Assembly: GCF_964340395.1 (NCBI RefSeq)
Contig: NC_135551.1
Location: 25,771,003 to 25,835,002 of the forward strand
Direction of reading: 5' to 3'
Origin: Glandiceps talaboti
Lineage: Eukaryota > Hemichordata > Enteropneusta > Spengelidae
Length of the DNA stretch: 64,000 bases
In this document: piece by piece, positions 47,735 to 62,000 of the stretch
Numbering within the stretch: position 1 is the stretch's first letter
Layout: each line of letters opens with the position of its first letter
Made by a program: the position numbers and the translations under genes
The notes under the pieces: generated by a model
What the model was told of the DNA's origin: nothing
The model's input: only the letters and a program-made list of their open reading frames with translations
Database searches by the model: none

Positions 47735-47791
<57 letters not shown>
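47735..47791. repeat. (CTAT)n microsatellite
   Basis: Fourteen CTAT units. Confidence 0.96.
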
Positions 47792-47793
<2 letters not shown>

Positions 47794-48151
47794 CAATCCA
47801 TCCACCATGTTCATCCATCTTTCTAAAACATTTTGACTAATTTTAGTCTATAATTTCTTTTCTGATGCCCCTTTTCTTACCTCTGTGTGTAATAAACCAA
47901 ATATCACGCCTCAATATAGCAAATATAATGATACGAGTAAACTGTCTAAGTGACGGGAAACGCCCAACCACACATACGTACCGTGCGAGGGGCACTGGCC
48001 CTTGAATGTCAACAGAGCTAGAGAGGGACACACTTTTCTTTCAGTAAAATATCAATGGTGGGGAAATTGAAAGCCATTTTCCAACTGTGAAGCTGTCTAA
48101 ATATTCCTGAAAATTCTGAAACTTGAGCAGGTGAGAATCCTGGACTATGAT

Positions 48152-48327
48152 CTTCCGGTACGTTTTCGTAAAAGTCATGGGCGGAAGTGTGCCAAGCCCG
48201 GCGACTGTGAGTTCATGATGAGTGGTCCCATTGTTAAAATTTTATTATGACGCTGGGCGCCACACTTTTGTTCTTTGGTAAACATTAGCATATGAAAAAG
48301 AATGCATACACTAACTGAGCATGCGCA
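48152..48327 (+). promoter_or_regulatory. Probable afadin promoter motifs (ETS-like and NRF1-like)
   Basis: CTTCCGG (48152-48158) and GCGGAAGTG (about 48180) are ETS-type cores. GCATGCGCA (48319-48327) is a half NRF1-like site. They lie 160-330 bp before the afadin start codon, in a region with locally raised GC. Motif evidence only; no TATA box is seen. Confidence 0.35.
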
Positions 48328-48483
48328 ATCCTTCGAAGTTATTTTTAGGGCGGTTTGCTCGATGACGCTTGCCTCGATGTAAAATACTACAAAAATTACT
48401 CGGAGTATTGAAGTTGAAAACAACGCTTTACCTACATGGGAAAGTAATCTACAGCAATTTTGCTCTCTTGTCCTCGGAATATT

Positions 48484-48594
48484 ATGGAGCCGAAACCACG
48501 GGATAGAGCGGCTGAGCGAGAGGAGCTCGCTCGGACGATAGCGGAATGGAATGCCAACAGACTGGACCTTTTTGAACTTAGCGCACCCAATGAG
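48484..48594 (+). CDS. AFDN: Afadin/canoe, first coding exon (rest beyond window)
   Basis: Afadin links nectin and cadherin junctions to F-actin and binds Rap1/Ras. This 37-codon exon opens with MEPKPRDRAAEREELAR and then carries IAEWNANRLDLFELSAPNE. That closely matches the conserved N-terminus of afadin and Drosophila canoe (WNANRLDLFE followed by S-x-P), just before the first Ras-association domain. It ends in phase 0 at GAG/GTAGGC, where the known protein continues with the LEFHGVMRF block. No in-frame upstream ATG without an intervening stop was noticed. The protein family is recognised from this short but very distinctive segment. The remaining exons are not within the window. Confidence 0.85.
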
Positions 48595-48779
48595 GTAGGC
48601 AAAATGATCAATGTCATGAAAAAACGACCATGATTGTTAGTGGTTGTCAGTGACACCATTAGCGGAGCTAATTGTTTCTCATATTATGTCGTTGTTTTCC
48701 GAAATTGACGATCTTGTTGTGGTTTAAAAGCACCCCAAATTGTAATACTTTGAAGATAGTACGCTGGGTGGCGTACTAC

Positions 48780-48790
48780 AAGATGGCGGC
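48780..48790 (+). promoter_or_regulatory. YY1 consensus motif in afadin intron 1
   Basis: AAGATGGCGGC is the exact YY1 core, 186 bp downstream of the first-exon donor. YY1 sites are often found just downstream of start sites. Single motif, no other support. Confidence 0.35.
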
Positions 48791-51700
48791 TAGTTCCACA
48801 GTTAGCGTATACAAAACCTGGTGGTAGTGTAATTGTTAGGCATGTAGCCCTACCCGTATCAACATTCATATCTAGATACACGGTAACTTATGTAATTATT
48901 TAGTATCAGGTGCACGATATACTGTTACTTTATCGATAAAAGGTAACGTCGTGGCTGAGATCTATGACGTTTCTCTTTTAGTTGACCTAAAAACGAAGTT
49001 TCGACCTTGCTTGAGTGTGGTTTGTTCACACGTCAAGCGAAGCGAAGGTGAATGCCTGACCGGCGTCTAGTATTATTTATAGCAGTTTTTCCAAACGTGT
49101 GGTGTGCTGCGTATAGCACAGTATATACAGAGGATTCACTGTGATGACCAGCTGAAGTACAGTTAGCTCGAATAAGATGCTTCATCACGTAAAATAGAAG
49201 CCGGTTGATATCAAATAACATTGTGTTTTCCGGGTCGACATTAATACTACCACGTCGTACGTGATTGGGAATTTGGGCACGAACTTTTATTTGGAAGCAT
49301 TTAGGCTTACAGGAAACTCGACATATGTACTTGTGTTCGATGACTTAAACCTAGCATACCGATTTAAAAGACACGGGGGTTTATCGATCACACGTCTACA
49401 AGACGCATATACATTATTCAAATGATTGGTTTGTGTTATTTTTTGCACAGGAAACCCACGTCCATTGACAAAGGTGTATGAGTCATGAAGGCAAGTCATC
49501 GCTCACCACACATGTTCACTGGGTGGAGTCTTAAAAACATAATGTCACAATAAATTCCCTAAATATTATACATCTATGTATAACTGTCAACACCAATAGT
49601 TGAACGATACACATGTTACATCCTTGTAATTTGAAATAAAAAGTAGATTTAGTATAGAACGGTAGCTTGTAAAATGATCACACTATGATTGCAGATAACA
49701 TCAACTCTATTAGGAAGTAGTTGAACTCAAACCGGCAGCTGTTTCATATTGCTCAATAACAACACAGGAAGTTATCTTACATCAACTCAAGAATTTTTCT
49801 GTAGTCTGTAAACTTGTGTGGGCTAAACAGGTGATTTGCTCATCAGTGATTGTATTTCATTTTGAATTACAGTATACTTCGATTTCCAATTATGGTCACA
49901 TTGTGAGGTGGGTGTTCTGCACCCCCCTCCCCCCCCCCCCCCCCCATGACTTCACTTTTATGTCATTTTACTGGCAGATGATAATTGCAGTGATTTTAAC
50001 TTATACTCAACTCCGGCGCCTTAAAAGTGATATTTGTTGACATGTTATTGACACCGTTGGTACTATCACTGAAAACAATGTCAGACAAACATTATTGGTG
50101 TTTGGTTATTTCAATTTTTCACCCAAAAAATTCTATACAGCCTGTCAAAATATCAGAATGTACCAGCATACAATTGATGAATTTACTGAGAAATGACATT
50201 AATTCAAATTATTTGAAGATCTGGATTAATTTGCGTATGTAATTATGTTATAGGTAATTTATTCATGACATACTGGCCATATTTTAGGTGAGCAGTCAAT
50301 GAACCATCAAAATACCTAATTAATTATGTCATGGACCCAACCCTATTGTCATATATCAATATGACACCTGTTGAAGTGGCCTATATCCAAATATTGTCCA
50401 GACAGTTTACGTTGGAGCTGGTACCCTCCTTGACAACACTTTTTAGAACACTTGTGTTTTGTAGGGTCTTAAGTTCAGGTCTATGTCCTTGAATTTGAAG
50501 AAAATAACAAGTAAATAATTAACAAAACTGAAGTTCTGATTTATATGCAAATTATCAGCTATATTTACTTTAAAAACACATGCTTGTCTTTCAGTATGCA
50601 ATGTATGTTGTACTGTGTATATGTTGGTACCTGCTTTTGATCCTAAGGGTCTGTAGATTGTCCCGGGGGAAGGGAGTCCACATCTCATATTCTCAGTTTC
50701 TATAGAAATTTGTGAATGGAATTGTAGGGCTTCAGAAGCCATACAAGGACGAACACATGGTAACTGCTAGTGACTTTATTTTCAAGGTTATGTACATTAC
50801 CAAACCCAAAACTAGGAGTGGCAAATGTTTGGAAATTTTGTACAAGTGTTGTGTATGAAACCAGTCGAACCATGACGAGTTTGCTAAGAGTTGATTGATA
50901 GAATTGTTTAAATAGTCAATTGTTTGAAACATACAATGTAAATTAATCAAACAAGGTGGTGAATTTGTGTAATTGGTTTTTTAAGTTTTTCCACACATTT
51001 CAATATTTGTGTGCTCATATAGATCATATGTACAATGATCAATCAACCATCATGCTATTTGCTATCGAAGCTGATATACAACAATATAGAATTGGGAACT
51101 TGTGGTTTTGTGGATTAACCAGATTTTTATGTAGTCGATTTGAAAGGGAGTGAAATCCAAATGTCACGCAATGAAATTGAATCCCATGGAATGAGTAATG
51201 CTTTCACAATCAGTAATTATACATGGAGAGGAGGTTAGCCTTTGGATACATGTACCACAGACAAAAGAAGAGATATGTACATTTCTGACTGTGTGTCGCT
51301 TTCATACTGAATTTATACTAGAATTCTTATCAATATATTATGAAAAATGCATTTTCATAAAATCAAAAATCAAATTTTTGAAAAGTGGTCCTGGAAATAT
51401 GCTGTATATTAACTTTGATGACTCACAACATTGATTTTTGGTGAGTCAAAATATTTATTATGAAATTGTCGTTATTTGCAGTGCAGTGATAGTATTTAAA
51501 TCCTATATTTATTGAAGGTAGATTCATGTCATTCAACTGTGTACATCATGTGCTTGTAATCAGACTCATTACACATAATGTCTTGATTGGCTGTGGTGGG
51601 AAATGTCAGTTATTACCATGTTTGCTTGACTGCAACGCAGCTATTCCAGCTTTCCCTACCCAGGGTAGTCAACAACATGCCTTCAACTTCAAGGGAGCAA

Positions 51701-53480
51701 CTTGCAAAATTTTTAATGTAGTCAGGGTCATTGCACCATTAAGTACAAGCTATGATAGGGACTGTGTGTCATTGTGTATAGTTAGTTATTTTTAAACTTT
51801 ATTATTTACTACTGGTTGAAGAAAGAGAGAATTTACCAAACAACATTGAGATCCAAATAAAAAGAGCACTTTATCAGAAAAGTGATCAAAGTTGGCTTGT
51901 TGTACAATGCTCTTCAGAGATGAGCTGGAAAGTGTTGGATAATTTGAAGTGGCTTGGCGTGCTTCTGTCGGTGTGGCAGTTAAGGACAGTATAATGAAGC
52001 CATTGTGACACAGTGTTGGCATAAGAACAGGTGAGATGAAAAGAGAGTGGGGATGAAATTGGAGACATTTGACCTCTTTATTTTGAATAATCAACATTAG
52101 TGACAGTGAACTGGGGTGAAAGAGAGTCCAACATGTCACATGACACCATGTTTTCATTCTGAGATGAAGGTTGTTTGGTGAAACTAAAATGGTCAGTGTG
52201 TATGTGTACATGCTACATTGTATGTATGTATGTATGTATGTATGTACAAATGTATGCATGCATGCATGTACTGTATGTATAAATGTATATATTGTGTGTT
52301 CGTGTGTATGTATGTACATACCACGTAGGTATGTGCATGAATGTATGCATGCCCACATGTATGCATGTGCATTGTGTGTATATGTATGTCTATGTCACAT
52401 GTATAAACATAGTATACAATTTCGCATAGGGCTAGGTATGTATGATTAGCAAAAACACCTGTCAGGCAGTTTATATACATTTCAATATACACATTCAGGA
52501 CTAGGTTACATTAAAATCAATATCAGTCTGTGACCACGCACATAGGTAACAGATTTGTATTGTTGATGCACTTAAGGACAGTATGTGTCTGTTTTGGTAA
52601 ATTCAAATAAGTTACTAGCCAGCCATTGTATAAATTTTGTTATCCAGTCAATAATATTGTGGAACATGACTCATTGTAGCATATCCTAATTAGGTTATGC
52701 TTTGTCATAGGTGGTAAATAATTTTTACAGAAATTCCATTTTCCAGGACTGCGCAATGTCTTCAAAATTCAGATTTCCAGATAAATTTTAGAGTAAATTG
52801 TGTGATCTGAGCGTATATTGTACACTGAAATGGGTGATTTGTTATTCAGGTGAAAGGTCAAAATATGCAGTTACAAACAATAATGTATGTGTACATGTGT
52901 TTTATTCTAAACTTTAAACTTTGAAATACTATGTTGGTATTTATGGGGGTGGGGTGATTAACATTAATGCACTGTCGTACCTTAAAAGATCGTTTTCCAA
53001 CATTCCTGATAAGACAATGGCAGAACCAGACTTCATGTAATATGCACTTTAATTATTGTCAAATTAAAGTAGACAATATCTCTAATGAACCTGCTGTAAA
53101 TATTCAGTGTTTTGAAGTCAGAGAATTTAACTAGCTCCTTCTAAATCTGATTTGCTAAATCAAAAGGCTATGTATCATTTGTGGACATTCCTGACATTCC
53201 AGAAGACACTGGCCAAGACAATAGAAATACACCTTCTATTGGGAGAGGGACCAAGCCTTCTGTGCCATAGATTACTGGAGAATACTGTCACCTTTTCTTT
53301 AAAAAAAAAAGAATCCCTAAAAACAATACAGTTGTGTGTTTGGGTTGTTAAAATTGATTCTCTATAGCTACAGACCTAAGTTATAAATTGATGCATATAT
53401 ATACTTTGTAAAATTTACTACCACACATACCTAGCTGTAATACAGTTACCCAGTTTGTCTTCTTGGTATTTAGGACAATG

Positions 53481-53641
53481 TTTTTGCTAAGGGCGGTACA
53501 GTAAGTAGGTAAAATCTACCATGGTTCCCGTGTCATTTTACCTGGGTTCCCAAACAAAATTACAATAGACTCTATGGGTAAACACTGTCATTTTTAACCC
53601 TTTCTCCCTTTCTGTTACTGGGGTTCCCCAACCTTAGCAAA
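53481..53641 (+). mobile_element. MITE, copy 1 of an inverted pair (afadin intron)
   Basis: About 161 bp, with terminal inverted repeats TTTTTGCTAAGG and CCTTAGCAAA. The interior includes ACCTGGGTTCCC and TAGACTCTATGGG. A second copy in opposite orientation lies at 58839-59003. Confidence 0.7.
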
Positions 53642-56181
53642 GTCACTGTAGGAGCATGGCTTTGGAATGCGTATGTGCACAGTTAGAATCATTATATCTA
53701 TGGTCTGAAAAGAAGTGTCAACTTCTCTTTTATGAATGAAAACTCAACTCAACTATAGTCTGAAAAGTAGCCTTTTCAATTGTAATAAGGAACTCCGAAC
53801 TGTCAATGATATGATGCCATGGAAGAGAGAGGGGGAGTTTGATTGGTCAGATCACTGGGCGAAGGAAATGACAAGTTCCCTCCAATAAGTAGATGGTCAA
53901 TGTACAGTAATTTCTTGCTTGACTAGTTCAATACTGACATATTTTAATGAATATTCTGTCAAGCGGAAACAATTTATTGACAGTTTACCCCATAATACAA
54001 CCATGATGGGAGTGTCACACGATTTATATAAAAGCCCATTCTGTGCGTTTGTGGGATTTAAAGTAAGTTATCCCCACTTTTGTAATGTGACGATAATGTA
54101 GTTAATCCCCATGGGTGTACAAAACAGAATCGGAGATTTTCAGAGGGGTGTGCATTTTGCATGTATGTGCCTGCGTGGCATGTGTCTACACTGTAATAGA
54201 CAAGTATATGAAATTTGTACATATTTCTGTTGAGTGTGTCTGTGAATATCTGTGGAGAGTGCATGTAGTGTATGTATTTGCATGTCTGTGTTAACATAAG
54301 AGTGTGTATGTTTGCATACATGTACATGTAGTACTAGTTGGTGTGTGTGTGTGAATGTCCATTCAGAGTCTCTGTACATACTACATACAGTATCTGTGTG
54401 TGTTTGTTTATGTGACAAGTAAAGGAGAAAGACAAAAATATTCTGGAACCACTAGTAACATGTGACCACATCCTTGCCCAACAAAGGCACAATTGTACAT
54501 TTACATGTATCCAATGGCGTTGTAATAGTCTATACGTACTACTGTACATGTAGAGTTTTGATCAAAAGAACTGCATACATTGGGTCAAAAGTCATGACTA
54601 CATCTGTTGTTCTAGGTAGCATGCTGTATTGTCAATGAGCCTTGAGGCATTGAAATATTGTCCTTGCTGTCACTGTGAAGTATGATGTTAGCCACGTACA
54701 GGTAACTGTACGTTGTAATGTTAATGTAACTGTAAAGGTATATTCTATACTTTTTTCTGCATGAATTTACTGCCATCTTACCAGTGTCAGTATGTTGGTT
54801 GCGACCAAGAATAATGGTACAACGTTCCTGTATATAAAAACAAGGACATGTGCATGTCATCCTTGTCAACCTGAAATCTAGTAAAATATGATTTAGTAAA
54901 AACTCTTTGTGGGAAAAATAAGCACTAGTGGATTCATAAATCTTCGCCTCAAATATATAGTTTTCCAACAAATTCATCAGAAATGATTTTGGGTTGAAAA
55001 CCCATTTTGGCAACACAACAACAACAACAGTATTGTTGTGTTGTAATAATATGTGTACTTTGATAAAGGACACCAGCAGTAAGGGGAAATGACCCCTGCA
55101 TAGCTGACACCAAACAATAGAGGCATTCTTATTCCAGATAACTGGCTGTTGTACCTGGCAGCTACTTAAAATATTGTGTGTATGTGAACAGTGCTGTTGT
55201 TGCCAGTTTGTGTAAACCAGTCATGTTGAAAAACAACTCTTGACTTGTATTCCAATAAAGTTCATAGCTTTCTGTTGTAGAATTTACATGTGTCATGTAA
55301 TGTATTGTAATGTTCTCTGTGTTAGGTTTGTGAACCCCTGGAATAGAATAGAGGGAATGTAGGGGACGTAGGGGTGGGGGTGGAGGATGGCAGAGCTGTT
55401 AAAACTCACAGTTTCCAATATGCCAAGGGCATAGATTTGATGTTGAACAACAGTAATATGGCAATACTTTAGTACTAGTAGATTTTAGTCCTCTTCAAAA
55501 CAATGCAGAATGTTTGATATTGTAATGTTAAATGTTAGATTTAACTTGGGTCCAACGCTATAGGTCTTATAGTACAATACACACAGTACATGTAAATGTA
55601 TAATGTTGAACTCAATAACATGTACTGTGACTATGTTATAAGTGTATTTGAAATTAAATGTAGGTCTCAAAGTCAAAGGTAGTGATCTGTTTACCAGCTG
55701 ACCAACTTATGATTTGAGTAGGGACTGAAGTCATACAAGTACTGCTAAGTACACTTGATGGAGTTCATGTTGTTTTCACTGGCTTAGTTCTTATCAGTTT
55801 AACTTATTGCAAACAATGTAGTTATCAATCATGATGGACTTTTAAAACATATTTTAGTAAATAAAATATCAAAATATTTGCATCAAACTGCAAAGCATAT
55901 TTTTGGCGAAATATTTTCTGTTCTTGTATCACAGTGCCTCGTTCTCTTCAGTTGCTTCTGTCAGTGCGTGGGGAAGTTGACTTTTCCACTGTCTATGGTT
56001 TGAGTGGTGATTTAAATTCCACAGTTTTGGAGTTTTGTCTGATAGTATCAGCTTATCATTGGGGCCATAAGGATAAAATAGGATAGTACATCCTTTGTTC
56101 AGGACCTACTTTTTGTAATAGCTCTGTCAGATAACTGTTTTTCACAGTGAACTTTTAATCCAAATCAGACATTGGCCTTTA

Positions 56182-56913
56182 AGGCCCGGTTACACGATGC
56201 AACTCGACTAGCAACGCACCATGCAATTCGTCGCATGCGACAAATTGCATCGTGTACTCGCCTCGTCGCAGGGTCTTGCAACGTTGCAAGGTGCGTCGCA
56301 AGGAAACCGACATGTCGGTTTCCTTGCGACGCGTCTCAAGTTGCTTCTCGAGTTGCTTCGTGAGTTGCACCGTGTAACCACTTCGTCGCGTCACAAGCAA
56401 TAACCTTTGACATATACCTACGTGTCAAATGACGTTCAATGTTATGGCCGCCATGTTTTTAGTATAAATATTCTATTTCAGCAAGTATTTTTTATATCAT
56501 TTCGATTTATCACCACGATTACCACTTATGAATAGTATACAATGTCTATGAATGCTTGATTTCCGCTGAATATCATTTTATTTCCAACTTGAATGCAAGT
56601 AGCGACATCGGAAAGATCAACATCGCCCTAAACGAACTTCGAATTGAATAGAGTTTTACTATCGATACCCTCAACAAGTTTTCAGTCATTTTATTCGTAA
56701 ATATTAGCAATTTCATAGCATTTTTGCCAAATTCCTGCCGCTAGAAGACTTGACCTCGATGACCTGTAACTTTTATATATTTACGCATGTGCAACAGTTA
56801 ACTATTGCGACTCACCATGCAACTAGTTGCATCGTGTACGCGCTCCCGTCGCAGTTGCAAGCCTCGTCGCATGTGACGAATTGCTTCATGAGTTGCATCG
56901 TGTAACTGGGCCT
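56182..56913. mobile_element. 732-bp Harbinger-like non-autonomous element
   Basis: The terminal inverted repeats start AGGCCCGGTTACACGATGCA and, at the other end reversed, AGGCCCAGTTACACGATGCA. TTA lies on both sides (56179-56181 and 56914-56916), the 3-bp duplication typical of PIF/Harbinger. Sub-terminal parts repeat the word GTTGCATCGTGTA and related GTCGCA words many times. A perfect 40-bp palindrome sits at 56293-56332. No transposase gene. Confidence 0.75.
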
Positions 56914-58838
56914 TTAGAGTTTAGAACTTCATTTCAAGTTGATTGTAGCAACCATGATTGAGATATGAATGGGTTCCATGTATTGCCAGTAATTTGCATG
57001 TCACTTTCAAGTCCATTATATATCTCAACCCTATCAATTGGAGAAATAGACAAATAATATACACAATACAATATACATATATGTTTTGTCATTCCAATTT
57101 TATTTTATAATTTGGTTGTATCAAATTTCAGGGTGAAAGACAATGATGGATTTTTGTGAAATTTACATATTATATATTATTGACATTGCTATGTAAATGA
57201 ATCTGTTACTGTATTGTTCTTAATAAATCGTACAGCAAGGTGGAACCCACCATTCAAATACCTTTTTCCTGGTGGGGGCTTTTAGTGTAAGATATGATTA
57301 CCTACATCTCAGATTGTAATGATGTACTTCAGTATGTCTTGGCACAGTAGTATAAGAACTGCATATCCATTTTATCCAAATATCTAGCCGGAATTTTCCA
57401 GATAAATGGCTGGTGTACCAGTTTTTTGTTGTTATGTAAACATAGTTGTTCTATTGTTTTATTGAAAATCATAATAGCAGAAGTTACAGAACGGCTGAAC
57501 CCATATATCTATGTAATACTAATAGCTATTCACTTGGGAGAAGACAGACTGACAGATAATTTCAATATGTGCTGTCAGACTAAAGTACGTTTAGGTGATT
57601 AAAATACCTTAATCACTCGACAGTTTGCGTGCATTGAATTTAGCAGTACATGTATAATACATTGCGTGTGACATACCAGTGTGGGATAGGAATGGCAGTA
57701 ACATACTTTCATGCTGAGTTGACAATGTGTTTGACCAATCCTTACATGTGTACTACATCTTTCTAAAGATAATGAATGCACAGATGTCTTTTCTACCTCC
57801 TGAAATGATTACTTTCATTTCTTGCATATGTGCACACAGTCAAAGCACAGATACATCATGATGTAGACCAAACAAAATATGTGGTCACTGGTGTACGGAA
57901 CTTGGCCTCTACAGAATTTTGTTCTGTAAAACGATAGACTTTGTTGTGTACTTTGAGAAAAATGTCTTTAAAATGGAAATCTATTTTTAATAATTTGATG
58001 GCAAAGCATTATATCATGACATGTTATGATGCGGAGTGCCCTCTAATGATAGCCAAATTTTGTTGTTGTGTGTCAGTATGATAAAAACTTGCATTTCTTG
58101 TGAGTCACCACATAGTATAAGTAAGAGATAGGGGACACCAAATTTTGGTGCATCACTGAAAATTGTGTGTGTCAGTGGCACGTCAAATTGGCTTAGAGGG
58201 CACACTGATGACATGCCAACCAAAAAAAAAAACCAAAAAAAACTGACAACAACAAAACTATTAATAATCTTGTTTATTTTGAAGACAAGTCATCAGAACT
58301 ACATGTTTTTTTCATTTTGTAGGATCTCCTCCAAGACATGATATGTGCATACTGCAAATCGACCCATCGACATAACACTAGTCAGTAGTTTGATACTTTG
58401 ACTTTTCAGTTAATCTTATTCCTACAGTTTTCATACATATACGATGTATCTATAGTCACAATTAGTTTACAGTTGGTGAATTTGGAGCGTGACATGTGGC
58501 AGTAATTGAGATTCAAACACTTGTTATTGCAAGCCACAGTTTTGGCAGATATTTTACCCACATGCAAAATACATGTAAGCTCATAACAAACTATCATGGC
58601 TTATAGTGTTAGAACAAATCGATAGGTCTGGATGTCAGGGTTCACCCAAGCCATTTTGTAATATAGACTTAGTGTTGTAGTTATAAGTACTAATCAGTGG
58701 CTGGGTGTATAATTCAGGGCAACACCGAAGTAGAGTTGCATATACAGTCTAGTCTGTGTGTTATCTCTTGAGTCTAGGACACTGTGTAGTGTTTGACATA
58801 TGTATAAATAGTTTATTAAATCGATAAATTGAGAGGAA

Positions 58839-59003
58839 TTTTGCTAAGGTTGGGGAACGGCAGTAACAGAAAGGGAGAAAGGGGTAAAAATGGCAGTGTT
58901 TCCCCATAGAGTCTATGGTAATTTTGTTTTGGAACCCTGGTAAAATGACATGGGAACCCTGGTAATTTTTACCTACCTACTTCAATACTGCCCTTAGCAA
59001 AAA
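58839..59003 (-). mobile_element. MITE, copy 2 of an inverted pair (afadin intron)
   Basis: The reverse complement of the element at 53481-53641, with the same ends (TTTTGCTAAGG and CCCTTAGCAAAAA) and interior words (CCATAGAGTCTATGG, GGAACCCTGG). It differs by scattered substitutions. Confidence 0.7.
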
Positions 59004-62000
59004 TCACTGGTTGAGTACATGACCAATGTAGAGTTTTCACCATTTTCCAGTATTCATTTCTGATTATTCTACAAAATTAAAAAAAAAATCATGACACAAT
59101 TATAAATTTGATATCATTAGTTTTGTTGTTGTTATTTTCCAGCATTTCTTGACATTGTTATACCAATGTAAAGATAGATTGTGACACAGTATAAATTTGA
59201 TGCCATTGTATTTTGTACCAGAGTTTAGGATAAACAATATGAACATTCCAAAATTGTGATTTGTATCCCGATAATCCCAGATCCTAAAAGAAACATTGTA
59301 GATTGTGACCATAATTGCAAACGCGATGTACACTATCATACATTTCACTTGGTTTAGGTCCCAGTGTTATAAACAATAAATGATTTTTAATAAATTGATA
59401 CTAAATTTAGACGGTTGATATCTAATACCTGTTATTCAGTAAACATCATCTCTTGTTACATACATTGTATATCAGGTTATGTACATTTCATCTAATTTGT
59501 TAGTAGACCGGTGTCAAGGACATCCTTACTCTGTCAACCATGAGAACACATCAGGGTACCATCAAAATTTCTCAGGCCTACCCTTATATATTTGAAAATG
59601 ATTACAATCAGGTCTTTTCTTAGCACCACTTAGGACCATTAAGATGTCATTTGTATCAACAATGACTTGGAAATAACATACTGGCTGTGGAAATTTATGA
59701 CGGCTGTTCTTTACATTTGAACTTATAATTGTGGGTTTTTTGATAGCTCAGGTCAAGTATCGCTCTCAAAAGGCTATGTATGGTTTAGTTGGTATGTAAA
59801 CTAAGCCATGGAAATAGCTGAAATAATTGCATCTACTTCAGTGGTCTATCAAACTTGGCACCCAGGAGCTGTGCTGAGAGGTAATTATCTCTGTATAGTA
59901 GCTAGGGTATAACTTTGGTATAAGATTTGCATGGTTGAACTGCATTGTCACAAATTACTGGTTTAGGGTATACTGGGAACTTATGGTTTTTTAAAGGCCC
60001 ATTGTGGATTGGATGACAATTTGAGTACTGAATTGAAAACAGTTGTCTGGCTAAGCCATAGAAAAAGTTGGTCCAGAACAAAATAACTATCACCTGCAAT
60101 TTGTGTGGCGTCACTTAGCTGACAACTCTTTGACTGAAACCCAGGACCTAAACAGAGCCCTTTAATTAAAATGTAAAGGTCAATCAATGTCGAATTTGGA
60201 TTTGGACATGAAAAACAGTTGTCTAAAAAAGTGATATAGAAAAAAAGTTTGTCCCCAAGAGTCAAGACCCAGATTTATTACAAGTATATTTTATTGGCCA
60301 TTTTTGAAATATAATAGCCATGCTATACAGGAACATGTAGTTATACTAATAAATTATAATATAAATGATGTAAAAATTGATGAACCTCATAAAATCAGTA
60401 CATGTACCAGTTTCTCAAGTGATTGTCATCAAATTTTCTTTCTATAGTCTCCAATGGAAATGTATGCATTGTACGTCAGATTTTCAGCTCAGGTGTATAC
60501 ATGATAATTAAATATTCCACACTATTTTCATTCAATCAGCCAAGGAAAATGGTGACCTAAGGGACCTTGTTACTATGAGTTGCTAGATGAGTAGTGACAA
60601 AACCCTTAAGTCACAAGTATTTGCAACTGAGTAAAAAAATAATATAATAGTGAATAATGTAATTATACCTCCCCAAGCAGAGTTTAGGAAAAAATTAGGA
60701 AAATAATTACCAGTAAATGGCAATTTGGAACACTATGACTCCTATTTCTAGCCTAGAGAACAAGTGACGTAGACATGTACATGTACATGTAGGTTGTTGT
60801 GATTTAGAACAACCAGGGTAGTACATATTTTCTGTTCAAAGACAATATCTGAGCTTGTGTATGGTGTAATATATAATCTCAAATCTAAGGTCTATCATTT
60901 ACTGAATGATATAATTGAATTTGAACACAATTTCAGACCAAGATGTATTTATGTAGTGTTGAAGTAGTTTGCTTGCATGGAAATGGCTTGGAATCTATAC
61001 TTTTGTGTTTCTGTGTATGCGTAAAGATATGGAATAAACTTAAGTTTATAATATAGATTCCATGGACAATAAAATGTTCTGTTGAGAAGGAACGGTTTCG
61101 GTTTCAGATAAAACTTAATTTGGGATTACGATTTCTTTGAGATGATTTACTACCATTACTGATATATTATGAAACAGCTGGGCTACACTGTCAAGCCATA
61201 GAAGTATTTGTGCATACACATCAATTGTATGTACCTCTCCTATACATTGTATACATTTTTGTATGATGACTGTAAAGTTTTCAATAATTTCTGTGAAACA
61301 CTAAATTTGGATGTACAAGCATAGTATACATTGTATGATGGTTGAGCTGCACTTTCCCATGTAGTTTGCATCTTGCCTTGGTACACACAGTATATACATC
61401 AAACATACTAACTGTATCATGCATGATGACATATATGCTTGGGTCGTGACCTTTCAGGGCACTGCACACAGGGTTGTTGTATATATTTGTGTCCAGTTTT
61501 AATGGTTAGATGTTGAAAGGCATACCAAAGACTTATCAAAACATTAGTTTGAAGATTGGATGGTTTTGGAGATCATTATACAGGCTGATTTTACCACAAA
61601 AATAAACATGCACTTGAATCAATACTGTACAGTACTTGAATTGTTTTCATAGTGGGGGGAGTGTTGCTGGAAATTTACCAGGAATAGAAGACAGCTGGAC
61701 TTGAAATGAGAAAGCAAGCAAAACTGTTGTAGTTTCCCTTACACTGTCCTTTGATTTCTTTGGGAACCCAGAAACTGGGGTGTTCAGATAGATTTTTACC
61801 TACTTTATACTGCTGTTGGGAACAACCCTGCCTTTGTGCAAAAGTAACAAGTGTTTTACATGTATGGATGTAATATTTGAACACTTTTTATCCAACACAC
61901 AAATTGAAACATATTTAGTAGTACTAGTACTAGTAGTATTTTTAGCATGGAACTGTGGACAGTTATTCATTTTATATGTGACGCACAAACAAAATGTTGT

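Noticed and set aside
51792-52358. 188-residue minus-strand ORF in the afadin intron
   Set aside because: Part of it reads through degenerate (CATA)n repeats. No domain is seen.
54612-55073. 153-residue minus-strand ORF in the afadin intron
   Set aside because: No recognisable motif, no codon bias evident, and the length is expected by chance in AT-rich DNA with 15 kb available.
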